Counted from the stretch's first letter, positions 19,070 through 26,757 are shown. The stretch is 64,000 bases of DNA from UBA4416 sp044238845 (GCA_044238845.1 JBIICN010000012.1:1-64000), one strand, 5' to 3'. Numbers and translations: made by a program. The notes: generated from the sequence alone by a model not told the origin.

Positions 19070-19444
19070 AACTATAAATATCTGATTTTATCAAATAAGA
19101 CCTATAATTTATAAATCCTTACCAATAAAGGCGTGTGAATGAATACACCTCTATAGATTTAAAGCAAAATGGGCACATACGATATAAAAAACGTAGATAT
19201 TAGATTTCGGCCACTGAGCAGACAGGTGTGAATCAAGGAACTATTGGAACATATACTTCCATAAAAATGGATACATGGAGTCCGAAAAATAATTCAAAAA
19301 AATACTGAAAATTTTTAAAAGCACATTAAAGCCTTGATAAAATGTACTCCAGTTTTTCGGCATGTAAGGGGGAAAACGCATCCGTTTCAAAATCAATATG
19401 CCTGTAATTATCCCTCCTCATCTATCTAGGTAAAAGGGAGGGTG
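19070..19444. other. Non-coding gap downstream of the integrase gene
   Basis: No gene is supported; the longest ATG frames are about 20 codons. Just beyond the integrase stop there is a CCCTCC (19412-19417) / GGGAGG (19436-19441) dyad with an 18-nt loop and no T-tract, at best a weak terminator. CCGAAAAA-type words occur in opposite orientations near 19283 and 19355. No known RNA was recognised. Confidence 0.4.
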
Positions 19445-20713
19445 TTATGCCGTTAATTTCAAAGACATCGCAGAAAATATTTGGTCGGTTACAGTGTGAT
19501 TAGCATTATCAATGGTTGATTGACTGAATCCATCTAAGTAAGTAGCAGTTACTGAATTTCCATACTCATGGCCTAAAGCTTCAGCTATAATTTCGTTTGA
19601 AAAACCCATCCGTTTGGCAGTTGTTGCCCATGAGTATCTAGCAACGTATGTAGTCAACGTGAGACCAAGTTTTAAGCCTTCTCCCATGCGTTTTAGGTAT
19701 TTATTACATGTTTTAAGCTTTTGTTTTATGGCGTTTTTTTCTTCATAAGCTGTAAGCTTGTCATTATTAAGTATTGGTAACAAGTAAGGGTGGTTTGGAT
19801 AAATCGCTCTCAAGTCATTTATAATTTGTTCCGCATAAGGGTTCAACTTGATACTGTAAACACGCTTCGTTTTCTTTCTTCTATAGCTAATTCGACCATC
19901 AACCATGTTAGATTGTTTTAGTGTCGCTAGGTCGGCAAACGATATACCTATTAAGTTAAAGGTTACCATAAAAACGGCTCGGCTCAAGTATTCGGGTGAA
20001 TCGGGTATCAAATCCAAATTGTTTATTTGGTTAAAATGCTCTTGATTCAGCACTTTCGCAATGGTGCGTTCATGCTTAATGCTATAGTTTTTAAAAGGAT
20101 AGTGCTCAATGCCCGTGTTATTGGTCTTTATAGACTTATTGAAGATGGCTCGAATTGTTCTCATGTAGTTCGCAATCGTATTAGTTTTAAGCTCCCGCTT
20201 CAACAAAGAGGACTCGTATTCCATTAATAGCTTATAATTTAGCTGCTCAAATTTCAATTTAGGGTTTTTTGTAAATTCCTTGAAACTATTGACAGCACAG
20301 TCGTAAACGGCAGCATTACCAACCTTATTGGTGGCCATTAAACTATCAATCTCTTTCTTAGCGAAACTAAAAAAGTCCATTTTTACGGTAGGTTCTTTTT
20401 TACCGATAATGGTGTTTTTTAGAGCCGTTACATCCAATAAGTTAATGGAGTCGGCCTTCATCAATCCTTTCTGATACTCTAACCTCAGCTTTGTAAGCTC
20501 GTTGTTAAGAGTTTCAGCAGTTGGATTGGTCTTTCTGACTCTTTGCTTCTTATTGTCCCAGTCGGCTATTTCCAGCGATAACGATGTGGGAATAGTTGTG
20601 CTTTTAGTTAAGTGTGTTAGTCGGAACACTAATGGATATGTTCCATTTAATTTTTTGCGTCTGGTGTCCAGGGTTATTTTTAAAGTTGCCATTGGTTTTG
20701 GTATTGTGACCAA
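19445..20713 (-). CDS. Tyrosine recombinase/integrase of the island
   Basis: The 422-residue product has an arm-DNA-binding domain (~8-95), a SAM-like core-binding domain (~113-210) and a catalytic domain (~220-400). Active-site candidates are the beta-strand Lys in YRRKKT (~278-283), R359 in TYVARYSWAT, H382 in LGH and nucleophile Y392 in ATYLDGF. The position usually held by the first catalytic Arg reads G-I-S (Ser258). Loss of that Arg in favour of Ser is known for the Bacteroides CTnDOT integrase. The gene begins just inside attR, next to tRNA-Val, so it should catalyse integration and excision at this tRNA. Its start lies next to an 18-bp repeat that may be its own arm site. Confidence 0.93.
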   Translation of the reverse strand: MVTIPKPMATLKITLDTRRKKLNGTYPLVFRLTHLTKSTTIPTSLSLEIADWDNKKQRVRKTNPTAETLNNELTKLRLEYQKGLMKADSINLLDVTALKNTIIGKKEPTVKMDFFSFAKKEIDSLMATNKVGNAAVYDCAVNSFKEFTKNPKLKFEQLNYKLLMEYESSLLKRELKTNTIANYMRTIRAIFNKSIKTNNTGIEHYPFKNYSIKHERTIAKVLNQEHFNQINNLDLIPDSPEYLSRAVFMVTFNLIGISFADLATLKQSNMVDGRISYRRKKTKRVYSIKLNPYAEQIINDLRAIYPNHPYLLPILNNDKLTAYEEKNAIKQKLKTCNKYLKRMGEGLKLGLTLTTYVARYSWATTAKRMGFSNEIIAEALGHEYGNSVTATYLDGFSQSTIDNANHTVTDQIFSAMSLKLTA

Positions 20714-20716
20714 AAC

Positions 20717-20734
20717 ATTTGCAAGTTATTTGCA
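20717..20734. other. Candidate integrase arm-type site, right end
   Basis: This is the second copy of the 18-bp repeat at 7415-7432, placed 3 nt upstream of the integrase ATG and ~100 bp from the att core. The iteration ATTTGCAAGTT continues for two full units here. Binding by the integrase could also autoregulate its promoter. Confidence 0.55.
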
Positions 20735-20768
20735 AGTTAAATGGGTGCTTTTTAAGTCGATTTTAAGG

Positions 20769-20794
20769 TTAGCTCAGTTGGTTCAGAGCACCTG
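20769..20794 (+). repeat. Inverted copy of the tRNA-Val 5' half (D-arm region)
   Basis: This 26-nt stretch matches the 5' portion of the adjacent tRNA-Val (D-stem/loop up to the anticodon stem) at 25 of 26 positions but on the opposite strand; the genuine copy is at 20880-20905. It lies inside the island and cannot make a tRNA. It may be a relic of an earlier integration or part of the attP structure. Confidence 0.75.
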
Positions 20795-20801
20795 TAAAAT
20801 G

Positions 20802-20827
20802 AAAAAAGCCTTACGTTAGTAAGGCTT
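20802..20827 (-). terminator. Rho-independent terminator of tRNA-Val, supplied by the island
   Basis: The stem AAGCCTTAC (20806-20814) / GTAAGGCTT (20819-20827) has a 4-nt loop and, in the minus-strand transcript, is followed by six U. It is about 10 nt past the tRNA 3' end and on the island side of the junction. Confidence 0.88.
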
Positions 20828-20834
20828 CTCTTAT

Positions 20835-20882
20835 TGTGGGAGATACAGGGTTCGAACCTGTGACCCCCTGCTTGTAAGGCAG
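20835..20882 (-). repeat. attR: 48-bp core within tRNA-Val
   Basis: Identical to 7312-7359 over all 48 bases. It covers the anticodon loop to the 3' end of the intact tRNA. Bases beyond 20882 complete the tRNA 5' half, which belongs to the original chromosome. Confidence 0.9.
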
Positions 20883-20911
20883 GTGCTCTGAACCAGCTGA
20901 GCTAATCTCCC
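20837..20911 (-). tRNA. tRNA-Val (anticodon UAC)
   Basis: On the minus strand the acceptor GGGAGAT pairs with ATCTCCC and discriminator A follows. The D-arm is GCTC...GAGC, the anticodon stem CCTGC/GCAGG with loop CTTACAA (anticodon TAC, decodes GUA), and the T-arm carries GGTTCGAACC. CCA is not encoded. The 3' half is supplied by the island yet the gene remains intact. Confidence 0.96.
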
Positions 20912-20922
20912 GAATCGGGCTG

Positions 20923-20953
20923 CAAATATAATGGCTTTTTTTAAATCTGCAAA
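20923..20953 (-). promoter_or_regulatory. Promoter of tRNA-Val
   Basis: On the minus strand a TTTG (-33 box, 20953-20950) is followed after 19 nt by TATATTTG (20930-20923), a perfect Bacteroidota TTTG/TAnnTTTG pair. The tRNA starts 11 nt further on. Confidence 0.85.
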
Positions 20954-20980
20954 AAATAATTACATTTTTTTTAATTTTTT

Positions 20981-21628
20981 TTATTTATCGTAATAATATA
21001 TTTTGATTTGGGCGGCATCCTTCAAAAAATCTATTTTCTGGATCGAGTATCTGTGCACGTTAAAGCCAGTTCTAAGCTTCAAATCTGCTAATAAATCATC
21101 TTGTTTCCCTTCTTTAATCATTTCTATATTTTCATATAAAATAGTCTTTACACTCTCTTTTTTCATAAAAATATTACTTTCTAAAAGATAAGTAATGAGT
21201 AATACAACGGCATTAATGCCTACTAAAAAGATGTATTCGATATGATCGGCTGTATCTTTAATTTTTGTAACAGCCGATATTAAGCCAAGGGCAATTACTA
21301 AGAATAAATAAGTCATGTCCTTAATAGCAATTTCCTCGGTTTTGTAACGCAACATACTAAACACAGCAAACAAACCAAAGGCTGCTCCCATCGACAAATC
21401 AACCTTATTTAATAAAAACGATATTAAAAAGATAACGATATTAAAAATGAAATAGGTGAAAAATAATTCGCGGTGTTTATAGATTGGATAATAGATAAAA
21501 CGCACTAAAATAAATACAGAGATTAAATCAATGAATAATCTAATCATTAATTTCGCGGACATTTTTTGAAACTCTTCGAAGCCAGATAGGCTTTCTGTTG
21601 CGTCAGCTGCTATTTGTAATAACATCAT
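20981..21628 (-). CDS. DUF4956 family membrane protein
   Basis: The 215-residue product has about four transmembrane segments in residues 30-150, with the conserved AFGLFAVFSMLRYKTE signature of DUF4956, and a soluble C-terminal tail of ~60 residues. The family has no established biochemistry but is frequently encoded beside VTC-domain proteins, as here. The start codon overlaps the stop of the VTC gene by 4 nt (ATGA), implying translational coupling. A role in polyphosphate synthesis or export at the membrane is inferred only from that linkage. Confidence 0.85.
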   Translation of the reverse strand: MMLLQIAADATESLSGFEEFQKMSAKLMIRLFIDLISVFILVRFIYYPIYKHRELFFTYFIFNIVIFLISFLLNKVDLSMGAAFGLFAVFSMLRYKTEEIAIKDMTYLFLVIALGLISAVTKIKDTADHIEYIFLVGINAVVLLITYLLESNIFMKKESVKTILYENIEMIKEGKQDDLLADLKLRTGFNVHRYSIQKIDFLKDAAQIKIYYYDK

Positions 21629-22377
21629 AAATTAATTATTTTTTTTACGTTTGATAATTTAGGTTTAAAATTATTTTTTTTCACTTCGGGGTATGAGCTT
21701 GCAATGCCAAAACAGTATTTACTAATAGAGCCTTCACGGATATGTTTGTGCCTCATAATGGCAATAAATGGCGAAGCTACTTTACTATCTTGTTTTACTT
21801 CGGCGATTACTAATTGGCTTAACAGTTCCGTTTTTCCTTCTCTTTCAAATTCTAAATTCAAATCTAGGGTTAAACGTTCAGCCGAAACTTTATTTACCAG
21901 AGTAATTCTACTGTAATTAATCCGAATTTTTGGTAATAAAATTAAAGGGTCAAAAGGCAAGGTCTTTTTAAGAAATTCAAATGCTTTTCCTGAATCGAGT
22001 TTTGGAACTCCTAGTTCTTTAATTCTTGTTTTTAGAGTTCTTCCTTTATTGTTTTTAAATTTTACTTCTAAAAAACCGAGATTGCTTTCCACATAAGTTC
22101 TATGTCTTATTTTATAGCGATTTAGTTTTCCAGCGTGATGTTGATTGTATAAACTAAAATTTTGCGTATCAAAGTATAGTGTTTTGTATCTACTAATTCT
22201 ATTATCCTCAATACTTAAAATTTTATAAAAGGCGTTAGCTTCTTCTAGTATTTCTGAAAGTTGCGTGATATTAAAAATAAATTTTGTATCAGTTCTATCC
22301 ATTAATTTTACACCATCCATTTCGGCTAGTGTAATAGGATTAAACTGATTTAATTTATTTAAAATATCTTGATTCAT
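21625..22377 (-). CDS. VTC-domain protein (predicted polyphosphate polymerase-like)
   Basis: The 250-residue product has the features of the VTC tunnel fold: DRTDTKFIF near the N-terminus, ISRYKTLYFDTQNFSLYNQH, RYKIRHRTY with basic residues lining the tunnel, and FLEVKFKNNKGRTLKTRI. In yeast Vtc4 this fold synthesises polyphosphate from ATP. Bacterial members are less characterised and could be other triphosphate-tunnel enzymes. It lies between the YD-type repeat protein (stop directly before its ATG) and DUF4956 (4-nt overlap). Confidence 0.85.
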   Translation of the reverse strand: MNQDILNKLNQFNPITLAEMDGVKLMDRTDTKFIFNITQLSEILEEANAFYKILSIEDNRISRYKTLYFDTQNFSLYNQHHAGKLNRYKIRHRTYVESNLGFLEVKFKNNKGRTLKTRIKELGVPKLDSGKAFEFLKKTLPFDPLILLPKIRINYSRITLVNKVSAERLTLDLNLEFEREGKTELLSQLVIAEVKQDSKVASPFIAIMRHKHIREGSISKYCFGIASSYPEVKKNNFKPKLSNVKKIINL

Positions 22378-22854
22378 TTACTTGGTGATGTAAACATATT
22401 TTTTTACTGAAGTAATTTTTCCTTCAGTGTCTATAGTTTTTCTTTCTGTTTTAAGACCTTTAGTGTTATATATGTAAGTGTTTTTTTTGATTATCTTTCC
22501 TAAGGTGTTTGTATAAATTTCTTCTGTTTTTTTTCCAGACAAATTGTATTTGGTGATTTTCTTTTCTATAAACTTATTTTCAGCGTCGAATTGTAAATCT
22601 TCAATTTCATCCCCTTCCTTGTTGTATTTGAATTTATGAATGGTTCTTACTTCACCTTCCTCGTCATATTTAGTGATTTCTAATTCGTTACCCATAGCGT
22701 CAAAAATGGTTTTATTTTCGTTTATTATTTTTCCGTTTTGAATAGTAGAAACAGCAGATGCTTTAATTTTATGTTGTTTTACTTCTTTTTTACTTTGCGA
22801 ACATATCGTTAAGCTAAAAAATGATAGGATAATAAATATGAGTAATACTTTCAT
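22378..22854 (-). CDS. Exported YD/RHS-like short-repeat protein
   Basis: The 158-residue product has a signal peptide (1-19, LTICSQ). Five to six imperfect ~20-residue units follow, of the form Y(N/D)xxGxxxExxxY, e.g. KYNLSGKKTEEIYTN and YNTKGLKTERK. These resemble YD-type or YwqK-type beta repeats of extracellular proteins. It is the first gene of the three-gene VTC/DUF4956 operon. TAAATTTA, a 7/8 match to TAnnTTTG, lies 4 nt before its ATG. Function unknown. Confidence 0.75.
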   Translation of the reverse strand: MKVLLIFIILSFFSLTICSQSKKEVKQHKIKASAVSTIQNGKIINENKTIFDAMGNELEITKYDEEGEVRTIHKFKYNKEGDEIEDLQFDAENKFIEKKITKYNLSGKKTEEIYTNTLGKIIKKNTYIYNTKGLKTERKTIDTEGKITSVKKYVYITK

Positions 22855-23117
22855 TGGTTAAATTTATATTCCATAAATATACAGCATTTGTAAATTCATA
22901 AGAATATAATAACATTAGATTGACTTGTTGTAATTCATTTATTAGCGGAATTATTCAAAAATAAATAATAGTGTGAGCATTAGCCGAAAAAAGACATACT
23001 TTTTTATTGATTAAATCCTATTGTATTGACTCTAACAACAATGTTAAATAATACTTAAATTCAAAAAAATGACATTTATTTTGTTTATTTTCGACCTTTT
23101 GGTAACAAAACAATTTT

Positions 23118-23432
23118 TTGAATAACAAGATTCGCCATATTTTTATCTCCATTTTTGTTTTTTGCGTATTTTCATTAACGCTTCAGGCTTCTGTTATTCA
23201 ATTATGCAAAGATTCTAAAATTTTTAAAAACCAAAGTCAACAAAACCCTATTTCGGAAGAGGAAGAAGAAAAATCTCATGATAGTGATGATGAACATGAG
23301 CATGTATACTACATAAATTATGAAAATATTTTTTATAAATCTATTTTAGAAAACAAATGGTTTTTGTTAATTACAAAATGCACTTATCCTTCATTTACAA
23401 AAACAATTCCAATACCTCCTCCTAAATTATAG
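23118..23432 (+). CDS. Small exported His/acid-rich protein with PPPKL tail
   Basis: The 104-residue product probably starts at TTG. It has a signal peptide (~1-24), an acidic/histidine stretch (EEEEEKSHDSDDEHEH, ~48-63) that could bind metal such as Zn2+, and the C-terminal tail IPIPPPKL. It lies 59 nt upstream of the SulP transporter and is codirectional with it and carbonic anhydrase, a zinc enzyme. A metal-handling or sensing role for that cluster is an inference. The similar PPP tail at 6423-6968 suggests a shared class. Confidence 0.65.
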   Translation: MNNKIRHIFISIFVFCVFSLTLQASVIQLCKDSKIFKNQSQQNPISEEEEEKSHDSDDEHEHVYYINYENIFYKSILENKWFLLITKCTYPSFTKTIPIPPPKL

Positions 23433-23491
23433 TTTAATTGTGGGACTGCATTTACTGTAGAAATAATTATTTATTAAAATTCAAAAAAGTT

Positions 23492-25015
23492 ATGTTTCAA
23501 AAAAATTTATTTGCCGACATAAAGGCAGGTATAGTAGTATTTTTAGTGGCGTTGCCATTATGTTTAGGGATTGCCATGGCATGCAAAGTACCGTTGTTTT
23601 CGGGAATTGTTGCCGGTGTTATTGGCGGTATATTAGTTACAATTTTTAGTGGTTCTAAATACAGCGTTTCTGGCCCAGCTGCAGGTTTAACGGCTATTGT
23701 TTTAGCTTCTATTGCTCAGTTGGGAAGTTATCAAGCCTTTTTGGCTGCAGTTGTTTTTGCAGGAGTTTTTCAATTGATACTTGGCGTTTTAAAAGCAGGT
23801 TCTATAGGTAATTATATTCCAAATGCTGTTATTAAAGGCATGTTAGCTGGAATTGGAATTATTCTAATAATTAAACAAATTCCACATTTATTTGGATATG
23901 ATAATGATCCCGAAGGCGATGAGCAGTTTATACAAATGGATGGAGAAAATTCGTTTACGGAATTAGTTCATATGATAAACTTTATAACGCCAGGGGCTAT
24001 TATTATTGGTTTGGTATCGTTTGCAGTTTTAATAATTGCTGAAAAGCCTTTTTATAAAAAAGATAAATTTTTATCAAATTTACCTGGGCCTCTTTTAGCA
24101 GTTGTGTTTGGTATTTTACTTACCGTAGCTTTTAAATCCAATTCATTTCTTGCTATTGACAGCATTCATTTGGTTAATTTACCTACTATTTCGTCTTTTA
24201 CAGATTTACAAGCTAATTTATTTTTTCCGGATTTTAGTTTTGCGAACACTGGTCAATTTTGGATGATTGTTTTTACGTTGGCGGTAGTTGCGAGCTTAGA
24301 AACACTTTTAGGGATTGAAGCAATTGATAAATTAGACCCGGATAAAAATGAGTCAAATACTAATAAGGAATTATTAGCACAAGGCATTGGTAACATTGCT
24401 TGTGGATTTGTTGGTGCTTTACCAGTTACTTCTGTTATTGTTCGGAGTTCGGCAAACATTAACTCTGGAGCTAAATCAAAACTATCGGCAATTATACATG
24501 CAACTTTGTTATTAGTGAGTGTTTTACTTCTTCCAAACTTATTGGCATTAATACCTAATGCTTGTCTTGCTGCCATTTTAATTATGACTGGTTTTAAGCT
24601 TACAAAGTTAGCTATCTTTAAGGAGCAATGGAAGTTTGGGTACGAACAGTTTATTCCTTTTGTAATTACTATTGGAGTGATGCTTGTGACTGATTTATTG
24701 AAAGGGGTTTGCGCTGGAGTTATAATATCCATTATTTATATTATTCGAGATAATATTAAATCATCATTTGAAGCAAGTAACGATATTATGGACGGCAAGT
24801 TATATTATTTAATAAAATTACCACAGCATGTTACTTTTTTTAATAAAGGGTATCTAATTAATTTCTTTGGAACTATAGAACCAGAAAGTAAGGTAATAAT
24901 AGACGCAAGCATTAATAAAAAAATAAATCGAGATTCGAAAGATGTAATTGATGATTTCATCAATGCTGCAAAAAAAAGAAACATAGAAATTGAACTTATC
25001 AAATATAAACACTAA
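23492..25015 (+). CDS. SulP family anion transporter (candidate bicarbonate transporter)
   Basis: From the ATG at 23492 the protein has ~507 residues with about 10-12 transmembrane helices. The SulP signature sits near the start (FADIKAGIVVFLVALPLCLGIAMA and YSVSGPAAGLTAIV). A soluble C-terminal segment (~430-507) resembles a reduced STAS domain. An in-frame TTG at 23438 would add 18 poorly fitting residues. SulP proteins carry sulfate, bicarbonate or other anions. The next gene, 4 nt away, is a beta-carbonic anhydrase, and SulP-carbonic anhydrase pairs are usually read as bicarbonate uptake or CO2 handling. Confidence 0.9.
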   Translation: MFQKNLFADIKAGIVVFLVALPLCLGIAMACKVPLFSGIVAGVIGGILVTIFSGSKYSVSGPAAGLTAIVLASIAQLGSYQAFLAAVVFAGVFQLILGVLKAGSIGNYIPNAVIKGMLAGIGIILIIKQIPHLFGYDNDPEGDEQFIQMDGENSFTELVHMINFITPGAIIIGLVSFAVLIIAEKPFYKKDKFLSNLPGPLLAVVFGILLTVAFKSNSFLAIDSIHLVNLPTISSFTDLQANLFFPDFSFANTGQFWMIVFTLAVVASLETLLGIEAIDKLDPDKNESNTNKELLAQGIGNIACGFVGALPVTSVIVRSSANINSGAKSKLSAIIHATLLLVSVLLLPNLLALIPNACLAAILIMTGFKLTKLAIFKEQWKFGYEQFIPFVITIGVMLVTDLLKGVCAGVIISIIYIIRDNIKSSFEASNDIMDGKLYYLIKLPQHVTFFNKGYLINFFGTIEPESKVIIDASINKKINRDSKDVIDDFINAAKKRNIEIELIKYKH

Positions 25016-25019
25016 AATT

Positions 25020-25658
25020 ATGGATAAAGCTTATCAAAAATTAATTGACGGAAATAGACGATTTGCACTTGAAAAAAAATTTGATGACCCAGAATATTTT
25101 AAAAAATTATCTTTAGGACAAAAGCCTGACTATTTATGGATAGGTTGTAGTGATAGCCGTGTGCCAGCGAACGAAGTTACGAATACAGAAAGTGGAGAAA
25201 TGTTTGTGCATCGAAATATTGCAAATATGGTTGTTCACACTGATTTTAATTTAATGAGCGTTCTAGAATATGCAGTTAATGTTTTGGGCGTTAAGCATAT
25301 TATTGTATGCGGTCATTATGGATGTGGTGGAGTAAGAGCGGCCATGACCCACAAAACATATGGTTTAGTAGATAAATGGCTTAGAAACATTAAGGATGTT
25401 TACAACAAGCATCGAATAGAATTAGATAGTATTGATAATGAAGATAAACGTGCAGATAGGCTAACAGAATTAAATGTTATTCAGCAAGTACAGCATTTAG
25501 CCGAAACTAAAATTGTACAAAAAGCTTGGCATGAAGGCAAAAGTGTTCAAATTCATGGATGGGTATATGGATTAAATAGTGGTTTAATTACAGAGTTAAA
25601 AGCTGTATATGATGATAAAGGAGATATAGATCCAATTTATAGATATGAATTTAATTAG
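25020..25658 (+). CDS. can: Beta-carbonic anhydrase
   Basis: The ~212-residue protein interconverts CO2 and bicarbonate. Zinc ligands are C43 and D45 (IGCSDSR), H99 and C102 (CGHYGCGG), the clade of E. coli Can, to which it is similar over its whole length. I chose the ATG at 25020; a longer TTG frame starting at 24990 lies within the SulP gene. Coupling to SulP suggests a bicarbonate supply for carboxylating enzymes at low CO2. It ends at a strong bidirectional terminator. Confidence 0.96.
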   Translation: MDKAYQKLIDGNRRFALEKKFDDPEYFKKLSLGQKPDYLWIGCSDSRVPANEVTNTESGEMFVHRNIANMVVHTDFNLMSVLEYAVNVLGVKHIIVCGHYGCGGVRAAMTHKTYGLVDKWLRNIKDVYNKHRIELDSIDNEDKRADRLTELNVIQQVQHLAETKIVQKAWHEGKSVQIHGWVYGLNSGLITELKAVYDDKGDIDPIYRYEFN

Positions 25659-25681
25659 TGATCATAAAATGATGCTAAAGT

Positions 25682-25713
25682 AAAATGCCTTAATTTTTAA
25701 ATTAAGGCATTTT
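25682..25713. terminator. Bidirectional Rho-independent terminator
   Basis: A 12-bp perfect stem (AAAATGCCTTAA / TTAAGGCATTTT) encloses an 8-nt loop. It serves the rightward carbonic anhydrase gene and, on the other strand, the leftward LytTR remnant, whose stop codon lies in it. Confidence 0.9.
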
Positions 25714-25888
25714 ATTTTTAAAATACTTCATTATTTCTTTTTCATAACTATTTCCAACAGGAATTTTTTTGTCGCCCAACTGAAGTACTTTATTTCTGAG
25801 GCTTTCTACTTTTTTGATTGGAACAATAAATGAACGGTGTACCCTTAAAAACTCAGATTTAGGTAATTTTTCTAACAGATAGTTAATT
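25702..25888 (-). pseudogene. Remnant of a LytTR-type response regulator (DNA-binding C-terminus)
   Basis: On the minus strand an open frame reads ...YLLEKLPKSEFLRVHRSFIVPI then KKVESLRN and PVGNSYEKEI. This is the last ~60 residues of a LytTR DNA-binding domain (FxRVHRSxIVxxxKI core). It is preceded by an in-frame stop with no start and no receiver domain. The 318-nt gap it occupies lies between can and rsmA. The remaining ~90 bases (25889-25976) show nothing recognisable. Confidence 0.7.
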
Positions 25889-25976
25889 TATTATCTCAAC
25901 AATTAATAAACTTAAAGTTTCGATTTTAAGAAACAAAGGGAATATCTTAGGGAAATTAAATGTTTTTGTAGGCGAA

Positions 25977-26753
25977 TTATTTTTTAATTGCTAACTCAAT
26001 AGAGTTTGTTAACGCTACAAAATCTGAAACTGATAATTGCTCCGCACGTTTATCTAAATATATTGAATCAACTGGTGCATTGCCACTTAGTACTTTAACC
26101 GAATTACGAACTGTTTTGCGACGTTGGTTAAACGATGCTTTTACCACTTTAAAAAACAATTCTTCATCGCAATTTAGTTTATCAGTTGTATTTCTAGTTA
26201 ACCGAATAACAGCTGATTTTACTTTTGGAGGTGGGTTAAATACATGTTCGCTAACGGTAAACAAATATTCTATTTTATAAAAGGCTTGTAGCATCACACT
26301 TAATATGCCGTAAGCTTTTGATCCAGGTTTTTCAGCAATTCGCACGGCTACTTCCTTTTGAAACATACCTACTAATGCAGATACATCAGCTCTGTGTTCC
26401 AACACTTTAAACATAATTTGAGTAGAGATATTATATGGAAAATTTCCAATGACTTTAAAATTTCCTTTACTAGCAAATGGATTTAAATCGGCTTCTAAAA
26501 AATCTTGAAAATGTATTTTATGAGCCTGTTGCGGATATTTTTCTTTTAAAAAGTCAATGGATTCAATATCGATGTCAAATGCCGTAAAATTGTCTTTTTC
26601 AATCATGTATTGAGTTAAAACTCCTGTTCCTGGCCCAATTTCTAAAATAGTTAGGTCATCTTGAGGCAAAGCGTTAACTATTTTTTGTGCAATATTTAGG
26701 TCAGTTAAAAAATGCTGACCTAAATGTTTTTTAGCTTTTACTGGTGATGCCAT
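25977..26753 (-). CDS. rsmA: 16S rRNA dimethyladenosine transferase
   Basis: The 258-residue product dimethylates A1518 and A1519 of 16S rRNA. It has KKHLGQHFL at the N-terminus, SAM motif I EIGPGTGVLT, the catalytic NFPYNIS motif, and the family C-terminal helical domain (VRNSVKVL, RAEQLSVSDFVAL). The ATG lies only 4 nt after a perfect TACTTTTG promoter box, so the mRNA may be leaderless. Confidence 0.97.
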   Translation of the reverse strand: MASPVKAKKHLGQHFLTDLNIAQKIVNALPQDDLTILEIGPGTGVLTQYMIEKDNFTAFDIDIESIDFLKEKYPQQAHKIHFQDFLEADLNPFASKGNFKVIGNFPYNISTQIMFKVLEHRADVSALVGMFQKEVAVRIAEKPGSKAYGILSVMLQAFYKIEYLFTVSEHVFNPPPKVKSAVIRLTRNTTDKLNCDEELFFKVVKASFNQRRKTVRNSVKVLSGNAPVDSIYLDKRAEQLSVSDFVALTNSIELAIKK

Positions 26754-26757
26754 GAGG

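Larger units (their letters stand above)
7312..20882. mobile_element. 13.5-kb integrative genomic island in tRNA-Val (restriction/defence cargo)
   Basis: A perfect 48-bp direct repeat covering the 3' half of tRNA-Val lies at 7312-7359 and 20835-20882. The intact tRNA is at the right end with its 3' end facing inward, and a tyrosine recombinase gene begins just inside. This is the textbook layout of a tRNA-integrating element. The cargo is a type I restriction-modification operon with an AlbA_2/ATPase gene, a small ADP-ribosyltransferase-like gene, a PIN-GHKL fusion and a winged-helix protein. No relaxase, conjugation or phage structural genes are present, so it is a mobilisable or satellite-like island rather than a self-transmissible element. 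Confidence 0.9.

Noticed and set aside
7312..20882. Prophage or conjugative transposon
   Set aside because: No capsid, terminase, relaxase, mob or tra genes are found; only an integrase and cargo.
24253..24732. 159-residue minus-strand frame within the SulP gene
   Set aside because: It is an antisense shadow of a well-conserved transporter gene with no start context or family similarity.
24990..25019. Longer start for carbonic anhydrase
   Set aside because: It would overlap the SulP gene from a TTG; the ATG at 25020 matches the family N-terminus.
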